From the NCBI GenBank assembly GCA_003224195.1, contig QHYP01000139.1, forward strand, positions 20,578 through 35,094: DNA of 14,517 nt, read 5' to 3'. The DNA comes from Acidobacteriota bacterium (GTDB taxonomy: Bacteria; Acidobacteriota; Terriglobia; Acidiferrales; UBA7541). Every line of letters starts with the position of its first letter. Position 1 is the first letter of the stretch. A model generated the notes under the pieces. That model had not been told where the DNA came from and did not search any database. It worked only from the letters and a program-made list of their open reading frames with translations. Shown one piece after another: positions 7,682 to 14,517 of the stretch. The position numbers were made by a program, and so were the translations under genes.

Positions 7682-9376
7682 TCAGGGCTTTTTCTTTTTC
7701 AGGAGGTCGCCGAGCGCGCCGAGGGGATTGCTGCTCGGTTCGTTCGCGTTGGTTTGCTGGCCGGAACCGCTCAATTGTGACTTCAACATGCTCCGCGCCA
7801 GCCCGGCCACGTCGGGAACGAATTTGGGATCGGAAGTTGTCCCCTGGACAAGGAAAGGAATCTGCGCTCCTTTGCCGCCTGCGCCATTCGCGCCGCCGAG
7901 TTTGCCGAGAAGGCCGCCTAATGTTCCGGCGGTCCCGCCCGTGCTAGATGCACTCGCAGCCGAGCTTGCAAGCGTTGCGAGCATCTTGAAGTCGAGATGG
8001 TTCTTTGCGTCGATGGTCCCCGCGCCCGTCAGGCTGCCCAACGTGGGAACTACGGCGTTGAAGTTCTCGGCGCGCATGCCGTCAGGCGCCATGTGCACGC
8101 TCGTGGTGAGCTGTTGGATGTCCAGGTCGGAGCCCGTCTTGACGCCCGCCAGGGCGGCGATGGCGGTGAGCCGCGAGCCGAGGTCAAACCCGGCAAGCTT
8201 CGCGGTGTACAGGCCGACCGTGCCGCTGGTGACCAGCTTGTTGGTGGGCCCTTGAATGTTGAGGTTGGCGTTCAGCGTGCCCGATTGCAGCGAAGCGCCC
8301 TTCGGGATGTGGATGGCAATCGCCGGGAGAAAGGCTTCGAGGTCGCGCGCAGGCATATTTTGCCCCTCGAGCTTGATGTTCACGATGGTCGTGTCGCCGG
8401 GATTTTCGTATGTGCCGGAGAGATGCGCCGCCGCGGTGCCGATTTTGATGGTCGATGGATTTAATACGCCCGCGTCTTTGCGCAGGTCGTAGTTCGTCGA
8501 GAAATCGACTGCGGCCGGGACCGTGGAGGGAGAGCCGCCGGCGATGAGCAGGAGTTTAGTGAATTTCGCCGCGCCTTGCGTGTGCGCCTGGCCGTTTTTC
8601 GAGGCCAGAGTCGCGTTGAGATCGAGCAGGCCGCCGAGACCTTGTGAGGCGTCGATGACGCCGGTCTTGGCGAGATCGAAATTCTCAATCGTCAGCTTGG
8701 CCTCCACAGGTGATAGAGATGTGTCTTTATCGTTCACCGGGCCGACCTTGCCGTCCAGCTTGAAGCTGCCACCGCCCGGCAAAGACGCGCTCACCTTCAC
8801 GGGGAAGGCCGAAGTAAGGGAGACGCCGGAAGCTCTCACATTCACGTTGTCATAGACGCTGCGCTTGGAAGATTTCGCGGAGCCGATGGTGATGCGGCCG
8901 CCAGTCAATTCCAGCTTGTCCACGCTCAGCTCGGGCGCGGCGGCTGCACCCGGGGCCTTCCCCGGCTTCGCGGCGGGGCCGCCCTCCCGGATCGCCAGCG
9001 AAGAGAAGTTCCAGCGGCCCTCGGCGTCGCGCAGCAGCGTCACTTCCGGCTTTTCAATCGTGAGCGCCGTGACGCGCAGGGAGCGAGAAAAAATCAGCGG
9101 CAGCATTTCCACGCCGACATGCAGAGATTTCGCGGTGAGAAAGGATGACTTGCTGAATTTCGGGTCGTCGGCAATGGCAAGGTTTTCCGCCGCGAGGGAA
9201 CCGCCGAGCAGCGAGAGGCTGAGATTGCTGACTTCTACCTTGCGGCCGAGTGCGGTGGCGAGCCTGTCTTCGATGACGGGGCGAAAGGCGTTCACCGGCA
9301 CCAGGAACGGGGCGACGACAAGGATTAGAACGAGGACGCCCACGATGATGGCGATAATACGGAGTTTGCCGCTCAT
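7682..9376 (-). CDS. AsmA-family protein
   Basis: The product is 564 aa, an AsmA-like inner-membrane-anchored periplasmic protein of the group linked to outer-membrane lipid transport or assembly. The ATG at 9376 is chosen because CGGAGG precedes it by five bases. Residues about 6-27 form a membrane anchor, followed by the typical NAFRPVIEDRLATALGRKVEV segment and repeated beta-strand units such as LAIADDPKFSKSSFLTAKSL and LTIEKPEVTLLRD. The C-terminal part keeps the family pattern GTIDAKNHLDFKMLATL, then a Ser/Gly-rich loop, then IPFLVQGTTSDPKFVPDVAGLA. It ends in a lysine run (LKKKKP). A TATTAT about 50 bases upstream of the start could be a -10 box, but no matching -35 is evident. The gene is divergent from the tRNA. 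The family is well supported; the exact cargo or role is unknown. Confidence 0.9.
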   Translation of the reverse strand: MSGKLRIIAIIVGVLVLILVVAPFLVPVNAFRPVIEDRLATALGRKVEVSNLSLSLLGGSLAAENLAIADDPKFSKSSFLTAKSLHVGVEMLPLIFSRSLRVTALTIEKPEVTLLRDAEGRWNFSSLAIREGGPAAKPGKAPGAAAAPELSVDKLELTGGRITIGSAKSSKRSVYDNVNVRASGVSLTSAFPVKVSASLPGGGSFKLDGKVGPVNDKDTSLSPVEAKLTIENFDLAKTGVIDASQGLGGLLDLNATLASKNGQAHTQGAAKFTKLLLIAGGSPSTVPAAVDFSTNYDLRKDAGVLNPSTIKIGTAAAHLSGTYENPGDTTIVNIKLEGQNMPARDLEAFLPAIAIHIPKGASLQSGTLNANLNIQGPTNKLVTSGTVGLYTAKLAGFDLGSRLTAIAALAGVKTGSDLDIQQLTTSVHMAPDGMRAENFNAVVPTLGSLTGAGTIDAKNHLDFKMLATLASSAASASSTGGTAGTLGGLLGKLGGANGAGGKGAQIPFLVQGTTSDPKFVPDVAGLARSMLKSQLSGSGQQTNANEPSSNPLGALGDLLKKKKP

Positions 9377-9501
9377 GGAAACCTCCGGGAACAGAGGCGT
9401 GCGCTTCTGCGGGCTCAGCGAAAATAATAACACAGGGAGAAACGGCGCGCTGCCGGCCCGACGGGAAGAATCGCGAATGGTCGCGAATTGCGCTAGACTT
9501 T

Positions 9502-9523
9502 GAGTTGACCGCTTCGCGGTCAC
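9502..9523. repeat. Dispersed palindromic repeat, copy 2
   Basis: Identical over 22 bases to 6980-7001, with the same gaccgcttcgcggtc hairpin core (9506-9520). It lies 16 bases upstream of tRNA-Arg, between the divergent AsmA gene and the tRNA. It includes TTGACC, close to a -35 box, but no good -10 follows at the right spacing. Confidence 0.75.
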
Positions 9524-9539
9524 CCACAAGAAAGACCGT

Positions 9540-9616
9540 GGGGCTGTAGCTCAGATGGATAGAGCAGCAGTTTCCTAAACTGCGTGTCGGGAGTTCGACT
9601 CTCCCCAGCCCCACCA
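9540..9616 (+). tRNA. tRNA-Arg (anticodon CCT)
   Basis: A full cloverleaf is readable. The acceptor stem is GGGGCTG (9540-9546) with CAGCCCC (9606-9612). The D stem is GCTC/GAGC. The anticodon stem GCAGT/ACTGC carries the loop TTCCTAA with CCT at 9574-9576, which reads AGG arginine codons. The T arm is GGGAG-TTCGACT-CTCCC. The discriminator is A9613 and CCA is encoded (9614-9616). It is the only plus-strand gene in the window, and a truncated gene copy begins 33 bases downstream, a common sign of integration next to a tRNA. Confidence 0.97.
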
Positions 9617-9648
9617 TTCCACATGCCCTAGGCCGAAAAGCAGCTGTG

Positions 9649-9907
9649 CTACGCCTTCAAACCGTGGGGGACCATGGGGAGGCTGCGGAAGCGGATGCCG
9701 GTGGCGTCGAAGATGGCGTTGCCGATGGCCGGAGCGAGACCCATGATGGGCGTTTCTCCGGCGCCTGCGGACGGCAAATCCTTGCGGTCAAGCAGAACAA
9801 CTTCGATTTCGGGAACGTCGCGGAAGCGCGGCACGCGACAGCGAGAAAATCGCGGATTGGTGATGCGGCCATTCTCGAACTCGATGGCTTCAAAGAGCGC
9901 GCCATTG
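9649..9907 (-). pseudogene. Truncated 3' copy of the molybdenum hydroxylase large-subunit gene
   Basis: The last 80 or so codons of an IorB-like gene end at TAG 9649-9651, without their 5' part. The protein text matches the C-terminus of the intact gene at 12272-14434, from ALFEAIEFENG through VPRFRDVPEIEVV and the catalytic-Glu motif GAGETPIMG to LPMVPHGLKA. DNA identity is 239/249 (9655-9903 against 12284-12532). Upstream of 9904 the sequence is unrelated, although the frame stays open to about 10003, and I see no ribosome binding site in front. The frame is intact with no stop or indel. Seven of the ten differences are synonymous; the others are Arg to His, Leu to Phe and Tyr to Cys. It cannot form an enzyme alone. 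It is either a relic of a second allele or a by-product of insertion of the neighbouring membrane-protein segment. Confidence 0.88.
9655..9903. repeat. 249-bp direct repeat, left copy
   Basis: Matches 12284-12532 with ten mismatches and no gaps, at an offset of 2629 bases and in the same orientation. Homology stops abruptly at both ends. The two copies bracket the membrane-protein gene at 10168-12060, so recombination between them would remove about 2.6 kb. Confidence 0.9.
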
Positions 9908-10167
9908 CCAGTTAGCTGAGCGCGGACGCAATTGCGAGGCGTGCGCGCTGCTTGCGATGCGCGTGCAACAGTCCCAACAAGGAGAAACGGCCCCGGCTCA
10001 TGTCAGGGGCGCGCCGGGCTAGTGCCTACTCGCGTCAAATTCCCCCCCGCCGAGTCGGAGTGCGTCAGGACGAAAGGGCACTCGGAGTTAGACGACAGGT
10101 CGCCACAAATTGTTACCTATTTCCCTTAAAGAATTCTCACTCTATCAGTATCAAAGAAAATTTTGCT
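9908..10167. other. Gap between truncated gene copy and membrane-protein gene
   Basis: These 260 bases follow the membrane-protein gene in its transcription direction. The half nearest that gene (about 10100-10167) is A+T-rich. I found no convincing gene, terminator hairpin or RNA here. A short C7 run lies near 10041-10048. Confidence 0.5.
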
Positions 10168-12060
10168 CTAATCCCTATCCTTGAAGGTCGTTGAACAAGC
10201 GCAATATGCGCGCAGAAAGAAACCCGGAGCCCCAATCTGCGGGGCTGGATTGGTTTGTGCCCCAAAGACGCCACAGGGGCGATAATTCTTCTCGACCCAG
10301 TAGATTAGATGCTGGTCGTAGTCCTTCCCGACGGAGGTTTCTGCAAATTCCGGCGTGGGCCGATTGGCGATGAAAATAAGGCGCGCTTGCGAGCGGCGAA
10401 GACTCTCGATGGCATGCTCTTCGGCTGCGGCATCCAGAAAACCTGGCGTAACGATCTCGTCGCGAAGGGGATTACGCCGCTCAGATAAGAACACCAGTGT
10501 GGTTCCCTCTGGCAGGATCGCCACGGGATCCCCTGGCACAGTCCTTTTCTCGATGAATTGCAGTGCCTGCATGAATGCGATGCCAATGTCGGCCGGAGTC
10601 CGCCAGGTTCCCCTTGGGGTCACCAGTGGATAAGAGAATTTCCGGCGATAGCGTACCGACAACGTGACAGCGGTTACCACCACGCTCGCGGCGAGGGCGA
10701 ACGAAATCAGCTGACTGGCACGACGGCGCGTGGCGGGATCGGCCAACAAGAGGGGGAAGATCTCCACCCAAATGTACACAAACAAGAGTACCGAGCCCGG
10801 CAGGAGGAAAGAGCTGAGTGCTCCGCCCGTGGAAACGCGAAGAATGATTCTTGCCAGGCTACCGAGCGCAGAAGCTGTAATAATCAGTATCGTGCCGGCG
10901 TGTATCTGTGCCGTTGTGTTTCCGCGGCGTTCGGCTCCCACGAACGCAACGATGCCGACTCCTGCAAGGATGAGCAAGAGAAACGGCATTGGCATGAAAG
11001 GGCCAAGGTCCGAAAGACCGATCCCTGACACGATGATTCCGGCCACGGAGATTAGAAGCCCCACCACGGCCCGCAACGGCTTTCGCCCTATGCCGCCATT
11101 CTCATTTAGAACACCCGCCCGCCGCGTTTCCATCAGCAAGCTGATGGAAACCAGCAGTCCTCCAAACGCGATTAGGCGAATCATCGAAGCAATCATCAGG
11201 CTCAGCGAATGCCACGGATGCCCAAAGCCAAACCGCAGCCCGTTGAAGTACATGAGCTGCCAAGGTACATGCCCAAAGAAAAGATGGCTATCAACCGTGA
11301 GCGTCTGCCAGCCGACACGCGCGGCGAACCACGAGAAAAAAAGTGCCGGTACTCCAAGGGCAGGCGCCAGAAAAACTGCTAGCCACACAAGGACATTGCG
11401 AATCCGGGAATATCCTGCCAGGAACGCGGCCACGGCCCCAGTCCCCACCGCGGCTCCGCCCAATTCCGTCTTTGATAGAATTGCGAGCGCGCTCATTATC
11501 CCCGCGCCTAAGAGTGCTGCAGAATTCTTGTTCCGCAAGAAAACGATCAACAATGCGGTTGCCCCCAGAAGGAACGTGCTGCCATCGAGTCCGCCGAAAG
11601 CGTACGCCATCAGGTAATTTCCCTGAGACTTCAACGCGCACACCCAGGTGATCGCCAGACAGGCAAGCGTTGCCGGAAATCGGCCGGCAATTTGTCGAGC
11701 AATCCAATGGCTCAGTGCCAGGATAAGTATGGTCGAAACGATGCCGTGGCCCCACAGAACCCATAGCGACGGGTGAAAGACACGATAAAGAAAAGCATTA
11801 AGGTAAGGAGAAAAGGGGCCGTAGATGTAGCGCACGTCCGAATAGAGCATTTCGCCATTCGTCAGCCGAAGAGGAACGTTCAATTCGCGTCCACTGTCGA
11901 CCAACGGATTGCCCCAGCGCTGCCAAGAAGCTGCGAGCCCTGCGCAAAAGGATGCAAGAATCCCCGCGAAGCAAGCCAGGTCGCTTCGGCCAAGCTTCTC
12001 ATCAGGGCCGCAAGAAAGTTTCTCCAGCAAAGAACGCCATACTTTGCCCGCATGAGACAC
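10168..12060 (-). CDS. Polytopic membrane protein, GT-C-like glycosyltransferase candidate
   Basis: The product is 630 aa from GTG 12060, which follows a strong AGAGGAGGT (spacing ten bases after AGGAGG). An in-frame TTG at 12102 would put that site inside the gene. About eleven or twelve hydrophobic segments fill residues 30-490, and a soluble C-terminal part follows (VAILPEGTTLVFLSERRNP, then ARLIFIANRP). The first large loop reads NPLVDSGRELNVP (Asp55) and then YIYGPFSPYLNA. An acidic residue in the first external loop is the catalytic pattern of GT-C / family-39-type transferases that move sugars from polyprenyl-phosphate donors. The family assignment rests on topology and this loop only; a non-catalytic membrane protein is possible. 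Base composition is visibly less GC-rich than in the neighbours, and the gene lies between the direct repeats, which suggests acquisition. No partner glycan genes are present. Confidence 0.85.
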   Translation of the reverse strand: MSHAGKVWRSLLEKLSCGPDEKLGRSDLACFAGILASFCAGLAASWQRWGNPLVDSGRELNVPLRLTNGEMLYSDVRYIYGPFSPYLNAFLYRVFHPSLWVLWGHGIVSTILILALSHWIARQIAGRFPATLACLAITWVCALKSQGNYLMAYAFGGLDGSTFLLGATALLIVFLRNKNSAALLGAGIMSALAILSKTELGGAAVGTGAVAAFLAGYSRIRNVLVWLAVFLAPALGVPALFFSWFAARVGWQTLTVDSHLFFGHVPWQLMYFNGLRFGFGHPWHSLSLMIASMIRLIAFGGLLVSISLLMETRRAGVLNENGGIGRKPLRAVVGLLISVAGIIVSGIGLSDLGPFMPMPFLLLILAGVGIVAFVGAERRGNTTAQIHAGTILIITASALGSLARIILRVSTGGALSSFLLPGSVLLFVYIWVEIFPLLLADPATRRRASQLISFALAASVVVTAVTLSVRYRRKFSYPLVTPRGTWRTPADIGIAFMQALQFIEKRTVPGDPVAILPEGTTLVFLSERRNPLRDEIVTPGFLDAAAEEHAIESLRRSQARLIFIANRPTPEFAETSVGKDYDQHLIYWVEKNYRPCGVFGAQTNPAPQIGAPGFFLRAYCACSTTFKDRD

Positions 12061-12070
12061 GAGTTTGTTA

Positions 12071-12076
12071 CCTCCT
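12071..12076 (-). promoter_or_regulatory. Ribosome binding site AGGAGG of the GT-C-like gene
   Basis: A perfect AGGAGG within AGAGGAGGT, ten bases before GTG 12060, decides the start of the membrane-protein gene over the upstream TTG at 12102. Confidence 0.65.
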
Positions 12077-12129
12077 CTCGCTCCGTTGGCGCTCCAGATC
12101 AAGGTTGCATGTGAAGACCAAACAATTGC

Positions 12130-12159
12130 CTCGGCCGGAAATGACGGCTAACGGCCGAG
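12130..12159 (-). terminator. Hairpin, weak terminator candidate after the molybdenum hydroxylase operon
   Basis: ctcggccg (12130-12137) pairs perfectly with cggccgag (12152-12159) around a 14-base loop. It lies about 113 bases beyond the stop of the large-subunit gene and upstream of the membrane-protein gene. On the minus strand only a weak T-containing stretch (AATTGTTTGG) follows, so rho-independent termination is doubtful. Confidence 0.3.
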
Positions 12160-12271
12160 CTCCTGCGTGCCAGCGCGGCCCCAGCCCCAGCAGCGCGGGA
12201 GAAGGTGGTGCAGATGCTTCATGAGGATCTGAAAAAGAATCCGCCAAAGGAGATTCCGGGACCATCAAGTG

Positions 12272-14434
12272 TCAGCGCAAAATCTTCAAACCGCGAGGGA
12301 CCATGGGGAGGCTGCGGAGGCGGATGCCCGTGGCATCGAAGATGGCGTTGCCGATGGCCGGAGCGAGACCCATGATGGGCGTTTCACCGGCGCCTGCGGA
12401 CGGCAAATCCTTGCGGTCAAGCAGAACAACTTCGATTTCGGGAACGTCGCGGAAGCGCGGCACGCGATACCGAGAAAATCGCGGATTGGTGATGCGGCCG
12501 TTCTCGAACTCGATGGCTTCGAAGAGCGCGCCGCCGAGACCCATGACGTTGGCGCCGGAAACCTGGTTTCGCAAACCATCGGGATTGACAATGGCTCCGC
12601 ATTCAAAGGCGGTGACCAAGCGCACGACGCGAAGTTCGCCGGAAGCGCGATCCACGAAGACTTCGGCGCAAGTGGCCACGTAGCTGCCCTTCTCCGCGCC
12701 GCCGCCGAAGCCGAATCCCTGTCCGGGCTCCTTCTTCGCGCGCGGCCACGCGAATGATTTTCCAGCAACCTCGAAAACGGCGCGCAGGCGCGGATCGGAA
12801 AGATTCTTCATGCGAAATTCCAGCGGATCCATTTTCGCGGCGTGCGCGAGGTCGTCCATGTGCGATTCGCGGGCGAAAAAGTTCGCGGTCGCCGCAAGAC
12901 CGCGGTAGGAACCTTGCCGCAGCGGCGAGCGCACGGGGTGGAACTGAATGCGTTGGTTCGGAACGGCATAGGGCGTGCCGATTCCGGAGGCGCCGGAATT
13001 GTAGTTGTGAAATTCCCACGCGGTCAGCGTGCCGTCGCTCGCGATGCCGCTCTTGATCTCGATCACGCCGGCCGGGCGGAAATAGGCCCAGGCGAATTCC
13101 TCTTCGCGCGTCCATATCACTTTGACGGGCTTGCCGGCTGCGCGAGCGAGACGCGCCGCTTCGATCGCAGCGTCGCCGGTGTGCTTGCCGCCGTAAGCGG
13201 AACCTGTGTCGGGCACGACAACGTGCACGCGGTCGGCGGGAAGGTGGAGCGCTCCGGCCAGCTCGTCGCGGACGCTGAAGGGCCGCTGCGTGCCGGTGCA
13301 AACCGTAAGTTTGTCGCCGGCCCATTCGGCGAGGGCGGCGCGCGGCTCGAGAGGCGCGTGGGCAATGTAGGCGATCGTATAAGTGGCTTCCGCGCGGTGG
13401 ACCGCTTTCGCAAGGCCGTCTTCGACGGAACCCGTCTCGTGCGCGGAATGGCCCTCCGCTTCGGCCTCGACATTCTTCTTCAGATAGTCAAAGAGGTCTT
13501 CACTCGAGGGCTGTGGTTGCGTCTTCCATTCGGCGCGTATCGCAGCGAGCGCCATTTCGGCGTCGCGTTCGGTGGACGCGGCGACGCCCACGAAATCTCC
13601 GTCGCGAATGACAACTACGCCGGGCAGCGCCTTCGCGGGCCCTGTATCGACCGAACTGAGCGTTGCTCCAAACGATGGCGGCCGCAGAACTTTGCCGCAC
13701 AGCACTCCGGCGGGACGCAGGTCCGGCGTGAACTGATGTTTGCCAGTAACAAAGTCACGGCTGTTCACCTTGGGGATGGGTTTTCCTGCAATCGCCCAGT
13801 GATCGGGCGAAGTGACTGGGTCGGCCTCGGGTATAGCCTGCGCGAGGGTCTTGCCGCGCGCGAGTTCGGCATAACTTGCCGAGCGGCCGGAGGCGGGATC
13901 GGTGATCTTCGCATCAGCAGCAACGAGTTTTTCGGGTGCGACGCTCCACTCCTTCGCGGCGGCTTCGATGAGAAGATCGCGCGCAGCAGCCGCTACGCGG
14001 CGGAGTTGCGGGCCCATCGCCGGCGTAGTGCGACTTCCGAAGGTGCCCGCATCAAAGGGCGTCAACGCCGTGTCGCCCATGACCATCTGCACGCTCTCGA
14101 ACGGCACGCGCAATTCATCGGCAACACTCTGCGCCAGAGAGGTGCGAATGTTCTGGCCGATCTCGACCTTACCGGTGAAAACTTTCACGGACCCATCTTC
14201 GCCGATGTGCAGCCAGGCGCTGATCTCCCGTGGCAACTCCTCGCCCCGCCGGCGCTGCCTGCCTGACTCTTGTAGCGCCGCGGCGTCCTGCGCCACCGCG
14301 AACACCGCGATGCCCGCGCCCAGAACTTTGAAGAAATCCCTGCGAGGCAAATCAAAATGATGAAAAGGACCGGTGCGGAATTCGTAGCGTTCCGGCTCAG
14401 GCTCGGGATGGAACGTTTTCGCGAAGTGGCTCAT
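12272..14434 (-). CDS. iorB: Molybdopterin-binding large subunit of an isoquinoline 1-oxidoreductase-like (xanthine dehydrogenase family) hydroxylase
   Basis: The product is 720 aa, the usual length for IorB-type subunits. These bind the molybdenum cofactor and hydroxylate N-heterocycles or oxidise aldehydes, passing electrons to the [2Fe-2S] subunit. A twin-arginine signal RRDFFK (31-36) followed by a hydrophobic stretch predicts folded export, as in periplasmic IorB-like enzymes. Visible motifs are VEIGQNIRTSLAQ (about 90-102), GTFGSRTTPAMGPQL, TGSAYGGKHTGDAA, QGSYRGLAATANFFARESHMDDLA, and the C-terminal GAGETPIMGLAPAIGNAIFDATGIR, whose Glu684 is the expected catalytic base. GGAGG lies seven bases before ATG 14434. 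The start overlaps the small-subunit stop (ATGA), so the two are co-translated. The true substrate is unknown; isoquinoline is only the name-giving substrate. The last 80 or so codons are duplicated at 9655-9903. Confidence 0.92.
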   Translation of the reverse strand: MSHFAKTFHPEPEPERYEFRTGPFHHFDLPRRDFFKVLGAGIAVFAVAQDAAALQESGRQRRRGEELPREISAWLHIGEDGSVKVFTGKVEIGQNIRTSLAQSVADELRVPFESVQMVMGDTALTPFDAGTFGSRTTPAMGPQLRRVAAAARDLLIEAAAKEWSVAPEKLVAADAKITDPASGRSASYAELARGKTLAQAIPEADPVTSPDHWAIAGKPIPKVNSRDFVTGKHQFTPDLRPAGVLCGKVLRPPSFGATLSSVDTGPAKALPGVVVIRDGDFVGVAASTERDAEMALAAIRAEWKTQPQPSSEDLFDYLKKNVEAEAEGHSAHETGSVEDGLAKAVHRAEATYTIAYIAHAPLEPRAALAEWAGDKLTVCTGTQRPFSVRDELAGALHLPADRVHVVVPDTGSAYGGKHTGDAAIEAARLARAAGKPVKVIWTREEEFAWAYFRPAGVIEIKSGIASDGTLTAWEFHNYNSGASGIGTPYAVPNQRIQFHPVRSPLRQGSYRGLAATANFFARESHMDDLAHAAKMDPLEFRMKNLSDPRLRAVFEVAGKSFAWPRAKKEPGQGFGFGGGAEKGSYVATCAEVFVDRASGELRVVRLVTAFECGAIVNPDGLRNQVSGANVMGLGGALFEAIEFENGRITNPRFSRYRVPRFRDVPEIEVVLLDRKDLPSAGAGETPIMGLAPAIGNAIFDATGIRLRSLPMVPRGLKILR
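12284..12532. repeat. 249-bp direct repeat, right copy (3' end of iorB-like gene)
   Basis: This is the intact-gene copy matching 9655-9903 at 239 of 249 positions without gaps. Confidence 0.9.
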
Positions 14435-14517
14435 GGCTGCGCCTCCTGCATGGCTTTCGCCGCACGTTGCAAAGCGTCCAGGATGCGCGGATAGGTGCCG
14501 CAGCGGCAGATGTTGCC
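14431..14517 (-). CDS. iorA: [2Fe-2S] small subunit of the molybdenum hydroxylase, 3' end only
   Basis: Only the last 28 residues are in the window: GNICRCGTYPRILDALQRAA and a short charged tail ending QEAQP at TGA 14431-14433. GNxCRCGTYPRI holds two cysteine ligands of the second [2Fe-2S] cluster in IorA / CoxS-type subunits, which relay electrons from the molybdenum site. The stop overlaps the ATG of the large-subunit gene, confirming an operon in the order small then large subunit. The first cluster domain lies outside the window. Confidence 0.88.
   Translation of the reverse strand, partial: GNICRCGTYPRILDALQRAAKAMQEAQP

Noticed and set aside
9505..9540. TTGACC as the -35 box of a tRNA-Arg promoter.
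   Set aside because: The six bases 17 bp downstream (aagaaa) are not a -10 box, and TTGACC is part of the palindromic repeat shared with another locus.
12842..14266. A 474-codon plus-strand frame opposite the molybdenum hydroxylase gene.
   Set aside because: The minus-strand gene has clear family motifs throughout; the plus frame shows none and is a shadow.
1..14517. CRISPR array, integrase or transposase gene.
   Set aside because: I found no regularly spaced repeats and no recombinase motifs. The mobile-looking regions rest on repeats and a truncated gene only.

Overview
The window is GC-rich DNA (above 60% G+C by eye). All protein genes lie on the minus strand and the only clear plus-strand gene is a tRNA. 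Three things suggest an uncultured member of the Acidobacteriota: tandem secreted amidohydrolases, an IorA/IorB-type molybdenum hydroxylase with a twin-arginine signal, and palindromic GC-rich intergenic repeats. This placement is inference, because no ribosomal RNA or marker gene is present.

Layout from left to right: (1) 1-912, the N-terminal 304 residues of a thiolase, cut by the window edge. (2) 1023-1967, a DUF62-type S-adenosylmethionine hydrolase with a lipoprotein-like signal. (3) 1968-2296, a 329-base gap holding two nested perfect inverted repeats (17 bp and 12 bp) that look like a small MITE or an operator array. (4) 2297-6937, a tightly packed three-gene amidohydrolase operon transcribed right to left. 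Its genes overlap or nearly abut, the middle protein keeps the metal ligands, the two flanking paralogues have lost them, and the last gene carries a one-base frameshift. (5) 6938-7114, hairpin repeats. (6) 7115-7615, a small four-helix membrane protein, downstream of an AsmA-family protein at 7682-9376. (7) 9540-9616, tRNA-Arg(CCT) on the plus strand. (8) 9649-9907, a truncated second copy of the 3' end of the molybdenum hydroxylase gene. (9) 10168-12060, a polytopic GT-C-like membrane protein in a less GC-rich stretch. (10) 12272-14434 and 14431-14517, the complete large subunit and the 3' tail of the small [2Fe-2S] subunit of the molybdenum hydroxylase, joined by an ATGA overlap.

The most notable architecture is at 9540-12532. 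A 249-bp direct repeat (239/249 identical by my hand alignment) brackets the membrane-protein gene. The left copy begins 38 bases after the tRNA, and seven of its ten differences from the intact gene are synonymous. This looks like a small accessory segment inserted beside a tRNA together with a homologous gene end, although no integrase is visible.

The second notable region is the amidohydrolase operon, which pairs one apparently active metallo-hydrolase with two paralogues lacking every metal ligand I could place. I see no single new pathway joining all the genes. The window reads as chromosomal housekeeping and accessory genes with two mobile-looking spots.
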